Part shown: one piece after another, positions 62,028 through 64,000 of the stretch
How positions within the stretch are numbered: position 1 is the stretch's first letter
Layout: each line of letters begins with the position of its first letter
Source: Utricularia gibba
Lineage: Eukaryota; Streptophyta; Magnoliopsida; Lamiales; Lentibulariaceae
DNA length: 64,000 nucleotides
Direction: 5' to 3'
Assembly (NCBI GenBank): GCA_002189035.1
Contig: NEEC01000009.1
Location: 2,542,001 to 2,606,000 of the forward strand
The notes under the pieces: model-generated
What the model saw: the letters and a program-made list of their open reading frames with translations, nothing else
The model's database searches: none
Told to the model about the DNA's origin: nothing
Program-made: the position numbers and the translations under genes

Positions 62028-63979
62028 TCAGTAGTTACTTGGCCAATTAGGCTGTGGCTGCTGATAAGCACTGGCATTCTGTCCCACCATGTCAGCATGG
62101 CTCGTGATTGCTTGAGATTGCTGCAAAATGGGGTGAACGTTTGCAGATGGGGCCATTCCTTGTGCAGGATGGAACATACCAGTAAAGGCTCCATGTCCTG
62201 GCCCTGTTGGGTTGAATGACATTTGGCCCTGAGGAAGGCTGTAGAACGTACTAGCCTGCAAGCTACCTACATCTGCCGTTGGGGTGGTAAACCATACCCC
62301 AGAACCATCGTTCTGGCATCAAGTAAATATCAGAAATAATGACCAAGAGTTCAACTAAAGGAAGTGATAATAAACTGATGAATGAATAAATCCGGTGGGA
62401 AGTCAAGATGAAACTAGCATGCTGCAGTACCAGGTATACACAACTGATGATACTTCAACTACAGGACTCCTATAATGCTTTTTTTTTTTTGATTAATAAA
62501 ATGGCATATGGAATCAAACCTGTTGGATACCAATATAGGCACTGTTTTCCTTGGCATGAGATACAGCAGTATCATCAATCGAACTTGACGTCACAGTTTG
62601 TGATGGTGAACTTGAAGGGTACCCAACCATGGAAAGATCGTACGTCCCATAGCTTCCAGGTAGGCTTGCTTGTGTTGGGTTTCCGGTATTTGATCCCTGC
62701 TTAAACTGTGCAACAGAATACTTGGAAGATGTTCCGGGTGCAGAAGGATACAAATTTCCTGACTGCGGTTGCTGAGAAAACATGCCATTACTCAAGACCT
62801 GATGAATTGCAGGTGGTGGGACATAGAATGGGGAAAAGTAGGGACCATATGGGATAAAATTTGGAGGATAATGGGGAAGATGAACACCGGATGGGTGTCG
62901 AAAAATGGGAAGAGATTGTTGTGTTGTAGCTATTGAACTACGCACAACACCAGCAGCTTGGGTCACCAGCTGAGCAGGAGCGTTGGACAAAACCATCTGC
63001 CCATTGCCCTGCAACTGAACCATTTCAGCAGAGTGAGTGGCAGCCCACAGGGCAATAACATGGCAACATGCATCGCAAGAACCTCTCTATACAACTAAAA
63101 TAAATTTGTATTGTGACCGTACCAGAGATCAGACATACAAAAGGACAAGGTAAATAGAAACGTAGCCAAGTAAATCCTAATTTGCAGATTAAACATTTGG
63201 ACGAAGAAACAGTAGTTGAGTCCACCTAAAAGGAAGGGCCGTGATCTCGAGTGCCATTGCTGGAGTTATTATGGTACTCTTTAAGGTTACACATATCTTA
63301 TCATGTAAAAAAGCAAAAAAACAAAAGCAGACTGCAAGATTAGTTGGTCAAAAGCATATGAGGTTAGCAAGAAGACGGAGAAATAAGAGAGTTTACACAC
63401 ACCTCTGGAGGAGTCTGAGCAGTCTGCGGAGAGATCATTGCTGTATTACCATTATACTTGTTTACAGCTCCTGCAGGGAGGATGGGTGAAATTCGTCCAT
63501 CACTGTCCATAAACCCAGACCGATAAAACTGTGCATAGTAACTTGCTGGATCAAAAGATTGCGGTATCTGCATGGTGAAAAACGATCCATTTAAGCATGG
63601 ACAGGTTACTTTTTCGAATAGCTAACGGAAAATATTATACCAGAAACAAACAAAATGCAGCTCATGTAGCAAGAATCACAATTTATGTTTTAAGTGGAAG
63701 TGATAACTCACAATAAATCCTGGAAGTCGAGAAGCATCACGGGCTTGAGGATCCAAACTTTCCAACGGTGAACCTTGGCTGCTTACTATTGGTGGCATTA
63801 ACCCGATATTGTAACTTGAGGGGGTATGTTGCGATGTATGCTGGTGGCTTTCTTGAGCTGCTTCCAATGAGGGTCCATTCACTTCCAAGGTGGTTGAGGG
63901 TGCTTGTTGGACCGTGGCCTCTGGGTTCTCAGAATATTCTTTATCAGTATCCTCTACATCTAGCATTTTGTTTTCACTT
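62028..63979 (-). CDS. GBF-interacting protein 1-like protein, 3' part (cut by window edge)
   Basis: Visible minus-strand exons: 63979-63712, 63567-63403, 63014-62520 and 62312-62028, with more exons to the right of the window. The visible 404 residues or so are the Pro/Gln/Ser/Thr-rich C-terminal half typical of GIP1-like proteins: SFDPASYYAQFYRSGFMDSD, the YPPNFIPYGPYFSPFYVPPP block, and a tail ending QPQPNWPSNY. In Arabidopsis, GIP1 (from memory At3g13222) binds G-box-binding factor GBF3 and enhances its DNA binding. The N-terminal UBA-like/DUF1296 domain would lie outside the window. The acceptor of the third exon is ambiguous: CAG|TTGCAG|, two in-frame sites six bases apart. The identity call rests on the C-terminal motifs alone. 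Confidence 0.75.
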
Positions 63980-64000
63980 CTGTAATCACAAAAGCCAGGC

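Overview
This is a piece of a plant nuclear genome, almost certainly a flowering plant and probably a eudicot. The genes are split by GT-AG introns with AT-rich interiors. The families are plant-specific: WRKY, CLE, TRICHOME BIREFRINGENCE-LIKE, GAUT, CYP72A, FLA, PDF1 and thylakoid FtsH. The intergenic DNA is AT-rich. Gene density is high, with 24 recognisable protein genes in 64 kb. I saw no transposon, rRNA, tRNA or CRISPR array. I rebuilt the exons by hand from splice signals and reading phase; apart from the FLA (one lost base) and DMP (no ATG) genes, every complete model joins into one open frame. The GIP1 model is complete only up to the window edge.

Layout, left to right: an NFD6-like mitochondrial protein (+); a DMP/DUF679 membrane protein (-) with no in-frame ATG; a fasciclin-like arabinogalactan protein (-) whose GPI-anchor tail sits in another frame; a bZIP34/61-type factor (+); an 883-residue acidic coiled-coil protein of unknown function (-); a CLE peptide precursor (+); a TBL O-acetyltransferase (-); a bHLH factor (-); a membrane-anchored receptor-like kinase (-); a group IIe WRKY factor (+); thylakoid FtsH2/VAR2 (-); a CYP72A P450 (-); an RLP29/PII-2-type LRR protein (-); a PIF1-type helicase (-); a GAUT15-like glycosyltransferase (-); PROTODERMAL FACTOR 1 (-); a KIC/PBP1-type single EF-hand protein (+); a plastid DUF3007 protein (+); a type II proton-pumping pyrophosphatase (-); ribosomal protein uL2/RPL8 (+); a SWAP70-type PH/coiled-coil protein (+); cytosolic acetoacetyl-CoA thiolase (+); an NSUN6-type RNA m5C methyltransferase (+); and the 3' part of a GIP1-like gene (-) that runs off the right edge.

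These genes do not form an operon or cluster. Each is its own unit, and several neighbours are head-to-head or tail-to-tail. What links part of the block is ancestry. As I remember Arabidopsis, many of the genes correspond to loci on the duplicated arms at At2g42xxx and At3g58xxx, interleaved here in one order. Site II (TGGGCC/T) elements recur upstream of housekeeping-type genes. A five-copy cluster near 6.1 kb has no recognisable gene after it. I found no convincing novel multi-gene system. The points most worth a second look are two apparent gene lesions (FLA, DMP), an exitron-like 75-nt intron inside the bZIP basic region, two GC-AG introns, two possible NFD6 C-termini, and the orphan promoter-like cluster.
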